NCBI RefSeq assembly: GCF_017873605.1
Contig: NZ_JAGGKI010000010.1
Location: 1 to 64,000 of the forward strand
Direction of reading: 5' to 3'
Length of the DNA: 64,000 nucleotides
DNA from: Paenibacillus lactis
GTDB lineage: Bacteria; Bacillota; Bacilli; Paenibacillales; Paenibacillaceae
Part shown: in pieces, positions 45,556-55,360 of the stretch
Numbering within the stretch: position 1 is the first letter of the stretch
How the letters are laid out: each line of letters starts with the position of its first letter
Made by a program: the position numbers and the translations under genes
Notes under the pieces: generated by a model
What the model was told of the DNA's origin: nothing
Database searches by the model: none
The model's input: the letters and a program-made list of their open reading frames with translations, nothing else

Positions 45556-47892
45556 CTAATGCACTCCCGCCTGCTCTACGAGCGCATGCTCGAGAACTTG
45601 GTCCATGTGGGATACCGGAACGAATTCGACGTCATTCTTGACACTGTCCGGAATGTCGCGCAAATCCCTCTCGTTATCTTTCGGGAGCAATATTTTTTTG
45701 TAGCCGGCCCTATGAGCGGCCAAGGACTTCTCCTTAAGCCCTCCGATCGGCAGCACGCGTCCGCGGAGTGTTATCTCGCCGGTCATCGCCACGTCACGGG
45801 CAACATGGCGCTTCGTTAAGGATGAAATAAGGGCCGTAGCAATCGTGATGCCTGCAGACGGACCATCCTTCGGAATGGCTCCTTCGGGGATATGGATGTG
45901 GACATCCAGCTTCTCGTGGAAATCCGGGTCGATGCCGAGCTCTGCGGCCTTCGAACGGGTAAAGCTGAAAGCTGCCTGAGCCGACTCCTTCATTACATCT
46001 CCCAGCTTGCCCGTTAGCGTCAGCTTGCCGGTTCCGGGAACGACGGTAACCTCAATGGTCAGCGTCTCGCCGCCAACCTCGGTCCACGCAAGACCGGTTA
46101 CGGTTCCGACTTGGTCCTCCAGCTCGGCCATACCGTAGCGGAACTTCGGAATGCCGAGATAATCCTTAATATCGTCCGCACCGATCACAATGGAATCGGA
46201 TTCGTTCGTAACAATCCGCTTCGCGGCCTTCCTGCACAGAGCCGCCACCTGCTGCTCCAGGTTCCGGACGCCGGACTCCCGCGTATATTCACGGATCACC
46301 TTCAGGAGCGCCCCTTCGTCTACCTGGAGCTGCTCGGGCTCAAGCCCGTGCTCGCTCTTCTGCTTCGGCAGCAGATAGCGGTTCGCAATCTGGAGCTTCT
46401 CGATTTCCGTGTAACCCGGAATATAGAGAACCTCCATCCGATCGAGCAGCGGTCTTGGAATGTTATGAAGAGCGTTGGCTGTCGTCACGAACATGACCTG
46501 GGATAAATCAAACGGAATTTCGATAAAGTGATCGCTGAACGTATTGTTCTGTTCCGGATCGAGCACCTCCAGCAGCGCCGAAGACGGGTCGCCGCGGAAA
46601 TCCGAAGCCATTTTATCGATTTCGTCGAGCAAGAATACCGGATTTAAAGAGCCTGCGGTCTTCATGCCTTGAATGATTCGGCCGGGCATGGCCCCGACAT
46701 AAGTCCGGCGATGTCCCCTAATTTCGGCTTCATCCCGCACGCCGCCGAGGGAAATGCGGACGAATTTGCGCTCCAGGGAGCGGGCGATGGAACGGGCCAG
46801 CGACGTTTTGCCGACGCCCGGCGGTCCGACCAAGCACAGAATCGGCCCCTTCATCTTCTTTACGAGCTTCTGCACGGCCAAATATTCCAGCACGCGCTCT
46901 TTCGGCTTCTCCAGCCCGTAGTGATCCTCATCCAGGACCTGCTCGGCTTTTGCGATGTCGAGATCGTCTTCGGTCTTGTTCGTCCACGGCAAGGCAAGCA
47001 GCCAATCGACGTAATTCCGGATTACGCCGCCTTCTGCCGAACTGGCCGGCATCTTCTCGAGGCGGTCGATTTCCTTCTCGACTTTCTCGTGGACGCGTTC
47101 CGGAAGCTGAAGCTCTTGCAGCTGACTGCGCAGCTCCTCGACTTCCCCGGCACGGCCTTCCTTATCGCCAAGCTCTTTCTGGATGGCCTTCATCTGCTCG
47201 CGCAGATAGTATTCCTTCTGGGTCTTCTCCATCTGCTTCTTAACCCGCTGGTTGATCTTTCGCTCCAGCTCCAGCACTTCGCGCTCGTTGTTTAAAATAT
47301 CCAGCAGCTTTTCCAGCCGTTTGCGGACGTCGATCGTCTCAAGGATCTCCTGTTTATCCTTGATCTTTAACGATAAGTGGCTTGTAATGACATCCGCCAG
47401 ACGCCCCGGCTCATCGATATCGGAGACGGCCGCAAGCGTCTCGGGCGTAACTTTCTTGGACAAATTGATATAATTCTCAAACTGTGACAGCACCGTCCGC
47501 ATCAAAGCGGATACTTCAGGGTCATTGTTCTCTTCCTCCGGAAGCTCGCGCGCGATGACCTCGTAGTAATCCGCTTGATCCGTATATTGAATAATTTCCG
47601 CCCGTTCCATACCTTCCACAAGCACGCGTATGGTACCGTTTGGAAGCTTAAGCATCTGGCGTACATTCGCAACGGTTCCAATTCGAAAAATATCCTCTTG
47701 CGTCGGTTCTTCAATGTTCACTTCCGATTGAGAACACAGGAGAATCAAATTGTCTTCAACCATCGCCTTTTCTAAAGCCTTTACGGATTTCTCCCGGCCT
47801 ACATCCAAATGAAGCACCATACTCGGGTAGACAAGAAGACCTCTTAAAGGCAATAAAGGAAAACGACGACCTTTGGTTTTACTTGGTCCCAT
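45556..47892 (-). CDS. lonA: ATP-dependent protease LonA
   Basis: The 778-residue protease degrades misfolded and regulatory proteins. It has an N-terminal substrate domain (LLPLRGLLVYPSMVLHLDVGR), the AAA+ Walker A GPPGVGKTSLARS, Walker B FLLDEIDKM and the Ser-Lys protease dyad with Ser in PKDGPSAGIT (about 680). The start is the ATG at 47892 (MGPSKTKG), since GGAGGTG lies eight bases upstream. A 12-codon extension overlaps this site. It follows lonB and precedes engB. Confidence 0.97.
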   Translation of the reverse strand: MGPSKTKGRRFPLLPLRGLLVYPSMVLHLDVGREKSVKALEKAMVEDNLILLCSQSEVNIEEPTQEDIFRIGTVANVRQMLKLPNGTIRVLVEGMERAEIIQYTDQADYYEVIARELPEEENNDPEVSALMRTVLSQFENYINLSKKVTPETLAAVSDIDEPGRLADVITSHLSLKIKDKQEILETIDVRKRLEKLLDILNNEREVLELERKINQRVKKQMEKTQKEYYLREQMKAIQKELGDKEGRAGEVEELRSQLQELQLPERVHEKVEKEIDRLEKMPASSAEGGVIRNYVDWLLALPWTNKTEDDLDIAKAEQVLDEDHYGLEKPKERVLEYLAVQKLVKKMKGPILCLVGPPGVGKTSLARSIARSLERKFVRISLGGVRDEAEIRGHRRTYVGAMPGRIIQGMKTAGSLNPVFLLDEIDKMASDFRGDPSSALLEVLDPEQNNTFSDHFIEIPFDLSQVMFVTTANALHNIPRPLLDRMEVLYIPGYTEIEKLQIANRYLLPKQKSEHGLEPEQLQVDEGALLKVIREYTRESGVRNLEQQVAALCRKAAKRIVTNESDSIVIGADDIKDYLGIPKFRYGMAELEDQVGTVTGLAWTEVGGETLTIEVTVVPGTGKLTLTGKLGDVMKESAQAAFSFTRSKAAELGIDPDFHEKLDVHIHIPEGAIPKDGPSAGITIATALISSLTKRHVARDVAMTGEITLRGRVLPIGGLKEKSLAAHRAGYKKILLPKDNERDLRDIPDSVKNDVEFVPVSHMDQVLEHALVEQAGVH

Positions 47893-47935
47893 CGCTTTCG
47901 CACCTCCAATGGCTCTCAATGTTGACACTATTCCT

Positions 47936-47965
47936 ATTTTATCAAATCTGCGTATAAAAAACCAA
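47936..47965 (-). promoter_or_regulatory. Putative lonA promoter
   Basis: The minus strand reads TTGGTT, 18 bases, TAAAAT in the gap between lonB and lonA. No clear heat-shock operator (CIRCE or CtsR box) was seen. Confidence 0.4.
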
Positions 47966-47976
47966 CAACGGGAAAC

Positions 47977-49707
47977 TTAAACGCCGCCGGCATCGGTCAT
48001 TTTGCCATTGCGCGGTGGCGTGGCCTGCAGAAGCGATGCCGAGGAGGCCGGATAGATGTCGGTGTTCGGAAGCTCCACGATGTCCGCCGCCAGCGAGCCG
48101 CCGAATACTTGGCGGAATACCTCGTCGACCGTTTCGACCGGAATGACCCGCAAGCCGCCGCTCAGATCCTGGAATAACGATTGCCAGTTATCCTTCGGGA
48201 TGATGACACTGGTTGCTCCGGCCTGGAACGCTGCCTCCACTTTGGCAATCACCCCGCCGATCGGCTTCACTTTGCCGTGAATGCTCATCTCACCGGTCAT
48301 CGCAATTTTATTATCGACCTCAATTCCCTTAATCGCCGATACGATCGCCGTTGCCATCGCAATACCGGCGGACGGGCCGTCAATCGGGGTTCCCCCCGGG
48401 AAATTGATATGGAGATTATAATCCTTCGGCGAGAAGCCCATCGCTTCCAGCACGGTCAGGACGTTCTCAATCGATCCCTTGGCCATGCTCTTGCGCCGCA
48501 GCTTGCGCGATCCCCCGCCAAGCTCTTCTTCATCCACGACACCGGTAATATTGTAGGTGCCCTGTCCCTTCTCGACCGGCACCGCTGACACTTCAATCTC
48601 GAGCAGCGCCCCCATATTCGGACCGTATACGGCCAGCCCGTTGACAACGCCGATCTGCGGCTTCTCCGGCACCTTGCGGTCCGGGCGGGGCTGCAGCTGA
48701 CTGCTGCTCGCTACCCACTCTACATCCGAGGCGCGGATGGAGTCTCTTTTTTCCGTTAATGCAAGCCCTGCGGCGAGTTGAATCATATTGACGGCCTCGC
48801 GTCCATTGGAGCAGTACTGCTTCACGACGTCCACCGCTTCCGGCGCTGCGCCAAGGCCTATCTTCTGAATGGCATCCTCCGCGATTTTACCGATCTCCTC
48901 GGGGAGCAGCGGACGGAAGAAGATCTCCATGCAGCGTGAACGAAGAGCGGGCGCAACTTCTTCCGGGGAGCGCGTGGTCGCGCCAACCAAGCGGAAATCG
49001 GCTGGAAGTCCGTTTTGAAAAATATCGTGAATATAGGCTGGCGTATTGGCATCCTCTGAATTATAATATGCACTTTCAAGCAGGACCTTGCGGTCCTCCA
49101 GTACTTTTAGCAGCTTATTCATCTGAATCGGGTGCAATTCGCCGATTTCGTCAATGAACAGAATGCCGCCGTGCGCTTTCGTCACTGCGCCCGGCTTCGG
49201 CTGCGGAATGCCGGCTACGCCCATCGCACCGGCCCCCTGATAGATCGGATCGTGCACCGACCCGATGAGCGGATCGGCAATACCACGCTCGTCAAAACGG
49301 GCGGTGGTCGCATCGATCTCCGTAAACTTTGCATCGTATTTAAACGGCGATTGCGGATTCTTCTTCGCTTCCTCCATCACCACGCGCGCTGCCGCCGTCT
49401 TGCCCACCCCCGGCGGGCCATAGATAATGACGTGCTGCGGATTGGCGCTGCACAGGGCGGCCTTCAAGGCCCGCAGTCCGTCCTTTTGTCCGACGATGTC
49501 GTCCATGGTCTGAGGTCTCGTCTTCTCCGCGAGCGGCTTCGTCAACGATACCGACCGGAGCTTGCGCAGCTTATCGAGCTCCTTGCGCGACTCCCGGTCC
49601 ACTGCGGTCTTGCTGGTCTTCTGCCCACGCAATAAGTTCCAAAAATAAATGCCGATGATGACTGCAAAAAACAGCTGCACCAGCATAATCACGATACTCA
49701 GATTCAC
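47977..49707 (-). CDS. lonB: ATP-dependent protease LonB
   Basis: The 576-residue membrane-anchored Lon paralogue has one N-terminal membrane segment (about 5-24), the AAA+ Walker A GPPGVGKTAAARV, Walker B GILFIDEIGELH, and the protease active site in PIDGPSAGIAMATA. In B. subtilis LonB acts in the forespore under sigma-F. It lies upstream of lonA as in that organism. The start is GTG with AGGAGG eight bases before it. Confidence 0.94.
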   Translation of the reverse strand: MNLSIVIMLVQLFFAVIIGIYFWNLLRGQKTSKTAVDRESRKELDKLRKLRSVSLTKPLAEKTRPQTMDDIVGQKDGLRALKAALCSANPQHVIIYGPPGVGKTAAARVVMEEAKKNPQSPFKYDAKFTEIDATTARFDERGIADPLIGSVHDPIYQGAGAMGVAGIPQPKPGAVTKAHGGILFIDEIGELHPIQMNKLLKVLEDRKVLLESAYYNSEDANTPAYIHDIFQNGLPADFRLVGATTRSPEEVAPALRSRCMEIFFRPLLPEEIGKIAEDAIQKIGLGAAPEAVDVVKQYCSNGREAVNMIQLAAGLALTEKRDSIRASDVEWVASSSQLQPRPDRKVPEKPQIGVVNGLAVYGPNMGALLEIEVSAVPVEKGQGTYNITGVVDEEELGGGSRKLRRKSMAKGSIENVLTVLEAMGFSPKDYNLHINFPGGTPIDGPSAGIAMATAIVSAIKGIEVDNKIAMTGEMSIHGKVKPIGGVIAKVEAAFQAGATSVIIPKDNWQSLFQDLSGGLRVIPVETVDEVFRQVFGGSLAADIVELPNTDIYPASSASLLQATPPRNGKMTDAGGV

Positions 49708-50032
49708 AAGTCATTCCTCCTGTTTCTCCATTATGTCAAGATCCAACGTTAATACTTGGTAGTATTGCCGATTCGTTTGCAGGTAAAACGCCAATGCGGG
49801 AACAATTTGTAAAGGGGCTTTTTCACAACAAGTCCCTTAAAAGAACATCTTCACAGCCAGTTGAACCTTTGTGAGCTTTATCAGCACTCCGCATGCGGAT
49901 TGTTCTTACGATCTCTGTTGTCCTCGGATTTCTTTGAATTCTATGTTCCTATTGATGAAATCCGCGGACAAAGGAGAACGCTTCGCTTCTTCTGAACAAT
50001 TCCGCCTGCTCCGTTGAAGCTTTCCTGGCGGG

Positions 50033-50158
50033 CAAGTCCCTTTTGGGGACTTACTTGCCCCTTTGGAGCCCATTTTCGCTTTACAAGTTCCTTTCGGGGA
50101 CTTGCTTGCTCCTTCCGAGCCCACCTACCCTCTTCAAGTCCCTTTTCGGGACCTGCTT
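50033..50158. repeat. Three-copy 51-bp tandem array with palindromes (array 2)
   Basis: The palindrome core AAGTCCC-N4/5-GGGACTT recurs from 50033, 50084 and 50135, exactly 51 bases apart, with a few mismatches in the arms. Read on the minus strand, the flank GGAGCAAGCAAGTCCC matches the plus-strand flank GGAGCAAACAAGTCCC of array 1 at 8.8 kb. Array 2 is therefore the same element in opposite orientation. The in-between bases are less conserved than in array 1, which suggests an older array. Confidence 0.85.
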
Positions 50159-50307
50159 GCTCCTTTTCTGCAATCGTGTCACTTTGCGACGGCTCTCACG
50201 TTCTCCCAGTACTTGCATTGACTCGTGGCTCACCAGAAGTGTCGTTCCCCTAACTTGAGTCCACGCAACGCAATTCGGCTGAATCCGAGGACGATCCCGA
50301 TGAAGAA

Positions 50308-50347
50308 TAACAAAAAGCGGCAGCCTCCTGAATCAGAGGCTACCGCT
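50308..50347 (-). terminator. Terminator, probably of ispG
   Basis: The minus strand has the stem AGCGGTAGCCTCTGA/TCAGGAGGCTGCCGCT followed by TTTTTG. It is about 160 bases past the ispG stop. Confidence 0.8.
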
Positions 50348-50506
50348 TAAGGCAAACGCTATTGAATTACCAAGCAAAGATGTATGGAGCTGCTGCATGG
50401 TGTTTGGAATCACGACACAATGCTTAGCGTACGGTATGTGGCTTCTAGTTACATCGCAACCACCGATGCCAAGGCCATGTGTGACTGACATTGCATACTA
50501 TCAAGC

Positions 50507-51616
50507 TCAGACCGTGGACTTATGCTTGCGGCCAGGGATTTCGCCCGTCTCCTCGTACACCTTCACAATGTTATCGATCTCTTTCTTCAGCTCCTCCACC
50601 ATCGTGGCTTCCGGAACCTTGCGAATCATTTCGCCGTAACGGAACAGCAGTCCCTCTCCGCGAGCACCGGCAATTCCAATGTCGGCCTCTCTCGCTTCAC
50701 CCGGTCCGTTCACGGCACAGCCAAGAACGGATACCTTGATCGGCACTCTCAGCTTCGAGATATACTCCTCGACCTCATTGGCAATGGAGAATAAATCGAT
50801 ATCGAGACGTCCGCAAGTCGGGCAGGATACGAGCGTTGCCATATCGGAGATCAATCCGAACGTTTTGAGAAGCTCGCGTCCGACTTTAATCTCCTCTACC
50901 GGATCGGCGCTGAGCGAAATCCGCATCGTGTTGCCGATGCCCATCGACAGGAGCGCACCAAGTCCGGCCGCGCTTTTCACCGTTCCGGAGAACAGCGTAC
51001 CGGCTTCCGTAATGCCCAGGTGAAGCGGGTAAGGGATCACCTCGGCAGCCTTCGTATACGCCGCAATAGCCATCGGAACATCCGATGCCTTCAAGGATAC
51101 GATGATGTCATGAAAATCGAGCTCCTCCAGAATACCGATATGGTACAGCGCGCTCTCCACCATCGCTTCCGGCGTCGGATAGCCGTATTTTTCAAGAAGA
51201 TGATTCTCCAGCGAGCCGGCGTTTACGCCGATCCGGATCGGAATGCCTTTCTCCTTGCACGCTTTTACGACCGCTTCGACCTTCTCGCGTTTTCCGATAT
51301 TGCCGGGATTAATCCGGACTTTATCGATGCCGTTCTCAATGGCGAGAAGGGCAAGCTTATAGTTGAAATGAATATCCGCAACAAGCGGGATATGAATGCG
51401 TTTCTTGATTTCCTTAATGGCAGCGGCGGCTTCCTCATTGTTGACCGTTACCCGGACGATTTGGCATCCGGCTTCCTCCAGACGCAAAATTTCCGCGACG
51501 GTCGCCTCGACATCCGCTGTTTTGGTGGTGCACATGCTTTGAATAATGACTTGGTTATTTCCCCCTATGGTGAGGTTCCCCACCTTAACGGGCCGTGTGT
51601 CTTGTCTCAAAAACAT
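50507..51616 (-). CDS. ispG: 4-hydroxy-3-methylbut-2-enyl diphosphate synthase
   Basis: The 369-residue iron-sulfur enzyme acts in the MEP isoprenoid pathway. The 4Fe-4S ligands are in VSCPTCGRLDID and LGCAVNGPGEAREADIG. The TIM-barrel N-terminal part has PVKVGNLTIGG and VADIHFNYKLAL. The start is the ATG at 51616 (MFLRQDTRPV), with GGGAGAG about eight bases upstream. A 19-codon in-frame extension is rejected. It is inserted between clpX and lonB compared with B. subtilis. Confidence 0.95.
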   Translation of the reverse strand: MFLRQDTRPVKVGNLTIGGNNQVIIQSMCTTKTADVEATVAEILRLEEAGCQIVRVTVNNEEAAAAIKEIKKRIHIPLVADIHFNYKLALLAIENGIDKVRINPGNIGKREKVEAVVKACKEKGIPIRIGVNAGSLENHLLEKYGYPTPEAMVESALYHIGILEELDFHDIIVSLKASDVPMAIAAYTKAAEVIPYPLHLGITEAGTLFSGTVKSAAGLGALLSMGIGNTMRISLSADPVEEIKVGRELLKTFGLISDMATLVSCPTCGRLDIDLFSIANEVEEYISKLRVPIKVSVLGCAVNGPGEAREADIGIAGARGEGLLFRYGEMIRKVPEATMVEELKKEIDNIVKVYEETGEIPGRKHKSTV

Positions 51617-51731
51617 GGTACGATCTCTCCCGTATAACGCCAAAGCTCCACTCCAGCCTAGGCTCATGGCCATAACTGGAAGTGGAGAGGATCAGCGTAA
51701 ATTTATATCACGTCCGCAGCGTTAGAACGCC

Positions 51732-53000
51732 TCAGGCGCTTTCTTCCTGTTTCTTGTCATCTTCCGTTCCCTTGCCTTGCATCAGCTCAGGGATCACTCT
51801 GTCACGAACGACCTGTTCGGTGATGACGCAATCCTTGATATCGTCTCTGGACGGCACTTCATACATTACATCCAGCATGATGCCTTCAATTATGGAGCGC
51901 AGTCCGCGCGCGCCCGTATTGCGCTTGATTGCCTCCTGGGCAATGGCTTCGAGAGCGCCGCGTTCGAACTTGAGATTGACATTATCAAGCTCAAGCAGCT
52001 TCTGGTACTGTTTGGTGAGGGCATTCTTCGGCTCGGACAGAATCCGTACCAGCGTCGCCTCATCCAGTGGTTCCAATGTGGAAACAACCGGCAGACGGCC
52101 GACAAATTCCGGAATGAGACCGAACTTGAGCAGGTCCTCAGGCAGCACCATCGTCAAATATTCGCCTGGCTTCAGATCTTTCTGGCCTTCAGCGGAAGCG
52201 TTGAAGCCGATGACCTTCTTGCCGATCCGGCGTTTGATGTACTGCTCCAACCCGTCAAATGCGCCGCCGCAAATGAACAGAATGTTGGTTGTATCGATCT
52301 GAATAAACTCCTGGTGCGGGTGCTTGCGCCCACCTTGCGGCGGAACGGAAGCGACCGTTCCCTCCAGAATTTTCAGAAGCGCCTGCTGAACCCCTTCGCC
52401 GGAAACGTCACGAGTGATGGACGGATTCTCGGATTTGCGGGCCACTTTATCAATTTCATCAATATAGATAATGCCGCGTTCCGCTTTCTCCACGTCATAG
52501 TCGGCGGCTTGGATCAGCTTGAGCAGGATGTTCTCGACATCCTCGCCCACGTAACCGGCCTCCGTCAACGAGGTGGCATCGGCAATGGCAAACGGAACGT
52601 TCAAGATTTTAGCCATCGTTTGCGCAAGCAATGTTTTACCTGAACCTGTAGGTCCCAGCAGCAAAATGTTACTCTTCTGCAATTCAACGTCATCAATCTT
52701 GTTTTGCGTATTGATCCGTTTGTAGTGGTTATATACGGCAACTGATAAGGACTTCTTCGCTTGGTCCTGTCCGATGACGTATTGATCAAGAATATCCCGA
52801 ATTTCACGCGGCTTCGGAATATCCTTCAAATCCACTTCTTCCTCATGGCCGAGTTCTTCCTCTACGATTTCCGAGCACAAGTCAATGCACTCGTCACATA
52901 TATAAACACCGGGCCCCGCAACCAGCTTGCGAACCTGCTCCTGCGATTTGCCGCAGAAGGAGCATTTCAGCTGCCCTTTGTCGTCGTTAAATTTAAACAT
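51732..53000 (-). CDS. clpX: ATP-dependent Clp protease ATP-binding subunit ClpX
   Basis: The 422-residue AAA+ unfoldase partners ClpP. It has the N-terminal zinc domain (CSFCGKSQEQV...CDECIDLC), Walker A GPTGSGKT (about 118), the pore loop GYVGED, Walker B IIYIDEIDKVA and the ClpP-binding loop LIPEFVGRLP nearby. It follows clpP by 14 bases, so chaperone and peptidase are made together. Confidence 0.98.
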   Translation of the reverse strand: MFKFNDDKGQLKCSFCGKSQEQVRKLVAGPGVYICDECIDLCSEIVEEELGHEEEVDLKDIPKPREIRDILDQYVIGQDQAKKSLSVAVYNHYKRINTQNKIDDVELQKSNILLLGPTGSGKTLLAQTMAKILNVPFAIADATSLTEAGYVGEDVENILLKLIQAADYDVEKAERGIIYIDEIDKVARKSENPSITRDVSGEGVQQALLKILEGTVASVPPQGGRKHPHQEFIQIDTTNILFICGGAFDGLEQYIKRRIGKKVIGFNASAEGQKDLKPGEYLTMVLPEDLLKFGLIPEFVGRLPVVSTLEPLDEATLVRILSEPKNALTKQYQKLLELDNVNLKFERGALEAIAQEAIKRNTGARGLRSIIEGIMLDVMYEVPSRDDIKDCVITEQVVRDRVIPELMQGKGTEDDKKQEESA

Positions 53001-53014
53001 GCAATAACCACCCC

Positions 53015-53605
53015 TTATGATTTGGTCGGTGAAGACAGAACTTCGTCAATAATACCGTACGCCTTCGCTTCCTCCGCGCTCATAAAAAAGTCACGGTCTG
53101 TATCGCGTTCGATTTTTTCAAGGGGCTGACCCGTGCGCTCCACATAGATTTGGTTAAGTTTCTGTCTGGTCTTGATGATCCAATCTGCATGGATTTGGAT
53201 ATCGGATGCCTGACCTTGAATTCCGCCAAGCGGCTGATGGATCATGACTTCGCTGTTCTCAAGCGCATACCGTTTGCCGGGCGCTCCGGCGGTGAGCAGC
53301 AGCGAGCCCATGCTGGCGGCCATGCCGACGCAAATAGTGGACACATCAGGCTTAATCAACTGCATCGTATCATATATACCCATCCCGGCCGTCACCGAAC
53401 CGCCAGGAGAATTGATGTACAGAGAGATGTCTTTCTCCGGATCTTCCGCAGCCAAGAAGAGCAGCTGGGCAATGACGAGATTGGCTACATCGTCATCGAT
53501 CGCATTGCTGAGGAATATAATGCGATCCTTCAGTAATCTTGAGTAGATATCGTAGGATCTTTCGCCTCGACTGGTTTGCTCCACCACCATAGGTACAAGA
53601 CTCAT
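53015..53605 (-). CDS. clpP: ATP-dependent Clp protease proteolytic subunit ClpP
   Basis: The 196-residue serine peptidase has Ser98 in GMAASMGS, His123 in MIHQPLGG and the conserved Asp in the RDTDRDFFMS region. The order tig-clpP-clpX is that of many bacteria. B. subtilis keeps clpP elsewhere. The start follows AAGGAAATGAGG. No CtsR operator was recognised in the upstream region. Confidence 0.98.
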   Translation of the reverse strand: MSLVPMVVEQTSRGERSYDIYSRLLKDRIIFLSNAIDDDVANLVIAQLLFLAAEDPEKDISLYINSPGGSVTAGMGIYDTMQLIKPDVSTICVGMAASMGSLLLTAGAPGKRYALENSEVMIHQPLGGIQGQASDIQIHADWIIKTRQKLNQIYVERTGQPLEKIERDTDRDFFMSAEEAKAYGIIDEVLSSPTKS

Positions 53606-53653
53606 GCGACCAACCTCATTTCCTTGAAAATTTACTTATGCGTTACAAAAGTT

Positions 53654-53682
53654 ATTCTAACATGTTCAAAGCGCAATGTCAT
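53654..53682 (-). promoter_or_regulatory. Putative clpP promoter
   Basis: The minus strand reads ATGACA, 17 bases, TAGAAT, with the -10 about 50 bases upstream of clpP. Confidence 0.45.
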
Positions 53683-53755
53683 TTTTTAACCCTGATTACA
53701 TTCTATGAACTTCGCTAGGAATATATCCAGCCAACTTGTCTCATTATGTATGTCG

Positions 53756-53800
53756 AAAAAATAACCAATTCATGTCACATTTAGTTGAAAATTGGCTATT
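53756..53800 (-). terminator. Second terminator between tig and clpP
   Basis: The minus strand forms AATAGCCAATT/AATTGGTTATT followed by a T-rich tail (TTTTTT). Together with the hairpin at 53808 it makes a double terminator after tig. Confidence 0.65.
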
Positions 53801-53807
53801 CTTAGGT

Positions 53808-53840
53808 AAAAATAAGGCACGCATAAAGTACGTGCCCTAT
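53808..53840 (-). terminator. Terminator after tig
   Basis: The minus strand forms GGCACGTAC/GTGCGTGCC-type stem (GGCACGTACTTTATGCGTGCC) followed by TTATTTTT. Confidence 0.85.
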
Positions 53841-53877
53841 CTCATGTAACGGCAGCTTCGGCAGCCGCCTGTTGTTA

Positions 53878-55215
53878 TTATTCTTCAGTCGCAGTTTCTG
53901 CAGCTTCTTCCTTCTTCTCAACTGGAGCGCCTTCTACGCTGTTTTCCAGCAAGAAATCAATCGTCTTGCGGAGAAGCAGCTCTTCGCTAAGGCTGTCAAG
54001 GGAACCGTTGGCAGCCAGGATGCTGCGGATTTCTTCGGCGGAACGCTTGTACGTTTCAGCCATATTGTCCAGTTCCTTGTTGATTTCCTCTTCGGAAACT
54101 TCAAGCTTCTCTTCTTTCGCAATCGCTTCAAGCACAAGGTTGTTGCGAACGCGCTTCTCGGCATCGTCCTTCATCTGACCTTCCAAATCCGCATTGGTTT
54201 GGCCGGAGAAGCTGAGGAACATCTCGAGGTTCATGCCTTGCTGGCGAAGACGGTTGTCGAAATCGCGCATCATGTTCTGAACTTCGGATTGAATCATCGC
54301 TTCCGGAATATCGATTTCGGCGTTAGCTGCCGCTTTTTCAACAACTTCATTCTCGCGGACGCCTTGAGCTTCCTGCTCTTTGCGGGCCAGAAGCTGCTTC
54401 TTCAGATCTTCCTTGTACTCATCAAGCGTATCGAACTCGCTTACGTCTTTAGCGAACTCGTCGTCCAGCTCAGGAAGCTGCTTGCGCTTGATTTCATGCA
54501 CTTTCACTTTGAAGACCGCTTGTTTGCCGGCCAGCTCTTCCGCGTGGTAGGTTTCAGGGAATGTCACTTCCACGTCTTTGAAGTCACCCGTAGCCATGCC
54601 GATCACTTGATCTTCAAAGCCTGGGATGAAGGTGTTGCTTCCAAGCTCCAGGGAATAACGCTCGGCTTGTCCGCCTTCGAAAGGAACGCCGTCCACGGAA
54701 CCGTCGAAATCGATCACGACGATGTCGCCGGATTCAGCCGAACCTTCATCGATGACAGCCAGCTCAGCATGACGCTGTTGCAGGCGCTCAAGCTCTTGGT
54801 TCAGCTCCTCATCCGAAACCTCAGCTGTTACAGCAGCAACTTCAAGTCCTTTGTAATCGCCAAGCTTAACTTCTGGCTTCACGGTTACTTTCGCTTTGAA
54901 TTTGAAGGTTTCGCCTTTAGCGAACTGCTCGATTTCTACTTCTGGACGATCTACCGGGAAAATATCCGCTTGCTCAACAGCTTCGCTGTATACTTCAGGA
55001 AGCAGAATGTCGATTGCATCCTGATACAAGCTCTCTACGCCGTAACGAGCTTCAAAGATCGGGCGCGGTACTTTACCTTTACGGAATCCAGGTACATTTA
55101 CTTGTTTCGCTACTTTATTAAAAGCTTTGTCGAGGGCGGCCGCAACGCGATCCGCATCAACCTCAACGTCAAGAACGCCAAGGTTCTTCTCTATTTTTTC
55201 CCAAGTTGCTTTCAT
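53878..55215 (-). CDS. tig: Trigger factor
   Basis: The 445-residue ribosome-bound chaperone has the N-terminal ribosome-docking part with VPGFRKGKVPRPIFEARYG, the FKBP-type peptidyl-prolyl isomerase domain (about 160-245, GDIVVIDFDGSVDGVPFEGG) and a helical C-terminal domain. The acidic tail (EKKEEAAETATEE) is typical. It lies upstream of clpP-clpX but has its own promoter and terminators. Confidence 0.97.
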   Translation of the reverse strand: MKATWEKIEKNLGVLDVEVDADRVAAALDKAFNKVAKQVNVPGFRKGKVPRPIFEARYGVESLYQDAIDILLPEVYSEAVEQADIFPVDRPEVEIEQFAKGETFKFKAKVTVKPEVKLGDYKGLEVAAVTAEVSDEELNQELERLQQRHAELAVIDEGSAESGDIVVIDFDGSVDGVPFEGGQAERYSLELGSNTFIPGFEDQVIGMATGDFKDVEVTFPETYHAEELAGKQAVFKVKVHEIKRKQLPELDDEFAKDVSEFDTLDEYKEDLKKQLLARKEQEAQGVRENEVVEKAAANAEIDIPEAMIQSEVQNMMRDFDNRLRQQGMNLEMFLSFSGQTNADLEGQMKDDAEKRVRNNLVLEAIAKEEKLEVSEEEINKELDNMAETYKRSAEEIRSILAANGSLDSLSEELLLRKTIDFLLENSVEGAPVEKKEEAAETATEE

Positions 55216-55285
55216 TTATGCTTTCCCCTCCAAAATAGTTCACGTGGTCGGCGCAATAATCTATCACGTACCGAATAACCACTAT

Positions 55286-55314
55286 AGTATAAACAACATT
55301 ACATGCTTTTTCAA
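55286..55314 (-). promoter_or_regulatory. Promoter of tig
   Basis: The minus strand reads TTGAAA, 17 bases, TATACT, about 70 bases upstream of the tig start. Confidence 0.75.
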
Positions 55315-55360
55315 GGGCGTACCCTTATGGAGCGATACCGTAAACGTTTTCCATCTCTGC

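Larger units (their letters stand above)
49708..50506. other. Gene-free stretch with array 2 and ispG terminator
   Basis: These 799 bases between ispG and lonB hold no convincing gene. They contain a degenerate half palindrome (CAAGTCCCTTAAAAG at 49829-49843), the three-copy 51-bp array (50033-50158), the likely ispG terminator (50308-50347) and about 160 bases of unassigned sequence up to ispG. Short open frames across the array are repeat translations rather than supported genes. Confidence 0.7.

Noticed and set aside
49906..50124. Short minus-strand gene with ASKSPKGTC repeats
   Set aside because: It coincides with array 2, has no ribosome binding site and ends in unrelated sequence. It is noted as coding potential but not listed as a gene.
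53872..55278. 468-residue plus-strand frame over tig
   Set aside because: It is the antisense of the trigger factor gene, kept open by its codon use. The minus-strand product has full trigger factor domains.
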